This document shows positions 23,544-23,832 of a stretch of DNA of 23,832 bases, in pieces. The translations under genes were made by a program, and so were the position numbers. Origin of the DNA: DASPJQ01 sp035299065 (GTDB lineage: Bacteria > Bacteroidota > Bacteroidia > Flavobacteriales_D > UBA2798); assembly GCA_035299065.1 (NCBI GenBank), contig DATGXI010000149.1, forward strand, positions 1 through 23,832, in the 5' to 3' direction. The notes under the pieces were generated by a model. It was given only the letters and a program-made list of their open reading frames with translations, did not search any database and was not told the DNA's origin. Every line of letters begins with the position of its first letter. Position 1 is the stretch's first letter.

Positions 23544-23832
23544 CTACTCCTTTACCAATTTACCTTTTTTCACATCACCGTCTTTCAACCGTATTTCGTA
23601 AATGTACAATCCACCGGGCAGCAACTGGGTATTTATTGTATTTTGTGTAACCGCCTGGCTAAATATCAATTTCCCGAATACATCGTATAAAATAAATTCC
23701 TGAACCAGTTCGGCATGATCAATGGTTAAACTGTTTTCAAACGGGTTTGGATAAACGCGCGCTTTTTCTTCAGTTAAATTTTCTTCACCCGATGGGGAAC
23801 CGCATCCACCACACCATCCACCACAGGTATGC
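23544..23832 (-). CDS. 3' end of a secreted protein with T9SS type A sorting domain
   Basis: The last 95 codons of a gene that continues beyond the right edge. The stop TAG is at 23544-23546. Translation gives a Cys/Gly-rich stretch, TCGGWCGGCGSPSGEENL, followed by the type A C-terminal sorting domain: VYPNPFENSLTIDHAE, FILYDVFGKLIFSQAV, LLPGGLYIYEIRLKDG, KKGKLVKE. Such domains direct the protein through the T9SS and are usually removed at the surface. The catalytic or binding part lies outside the window, so the function of the mature protein is unknown. Confidence 0.9.
   Translation of the reverse strand, partial: HTCGGWCGGCGSPSGEENLTEEKARVYPNPFENSLTIDHAELVQEFILYDVFGKLIFSQAVTQNTINTQLLPGGLYIYEIRLKDGDVKKGKLVKE

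Overview
The window looks like a chromosome segment of a Bacteroidota bacterium. The evidence is: two type IX secretion (T9SS) C-terminal sorting domains (type B at the left end, type A at the right end), a PorP/SprF-family protein, a TonB-dependent receptor, TonB C-terminal domains fused to MORN-type repeats, TPR proteins of the kind found in this phylum, and at least one promoter matching the phylum's TTTG / TAnnTTTG pattern. I cannot name the genus. No rRNA, tRNA, CRISPR array, transposase or phage gene is visible.

Layout. (1) 1-5508, plus strand: a surface-protein cassette. It holds the 3' part of a giant SprB-repeat/PKD adhesin with a type B sorting domain, a TPR/PD40-propeller protein resembling PorE but without the OmpA anchor, and a PorP/SprF-like outer membrane protein. 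The genes are 1 bp apart or overlap by 1 nt. (2) 5539-8675, minus strand: two paralogous secreted proteins, each with MORN-type repeats and a C-terminal TonB domain, overlapping by 1 nt. (3) 8745-17646, minus strand: a tightly packed run that starts with urocanate hydratase (hutU). It continues with four paralogous TPR / single-TM / 'YAKRIQ' proteins and, among them, a four-TM protein with two CxxC pairs. Junctions within the TPR part are 4-nt ATGA overlaps. (4) 17683-18222: a non-coding block of structured repeat elements. (5) 18223-21053, minus strand: a TonB-dependent receptor preceded by a small membrane-anchored protein of unknown function. (6) 21371-21739, plus strand: a divergent ArsR-family repressor with a promoter that carries two tandem dyads. 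(7) 21750-23520: CGCAGAT-type repeat islands on both sides of a small outer-membrane beta-barrel gene, which has a ten-base poly-G tract just upstream. (8) 23544 to the right edge, minus strand: the 3' end of a secreted protein with a type A sorting domain.

The most unusual part is the TPR operon. In the large Bacteroidota sensor family it resembles, the sequence DSIxYAKRIQxALLP is the helix leading into a SpoIIE/PP2C phosphatase domain. All four proteins here stop 12-15 residues after it, and the distance from the TM segment to the motif is identical in all four. The stops overlap the next start codon, so no phosphatase domain could lie in a shifted frame. This suggests a set of periplasmic TPR sensors that share a cytoplasmic docking helix and have no output domain of their own. 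They are co-transcribed with an unrecognised membrane protein and, apparently, with a histidine-degradation enzyme.
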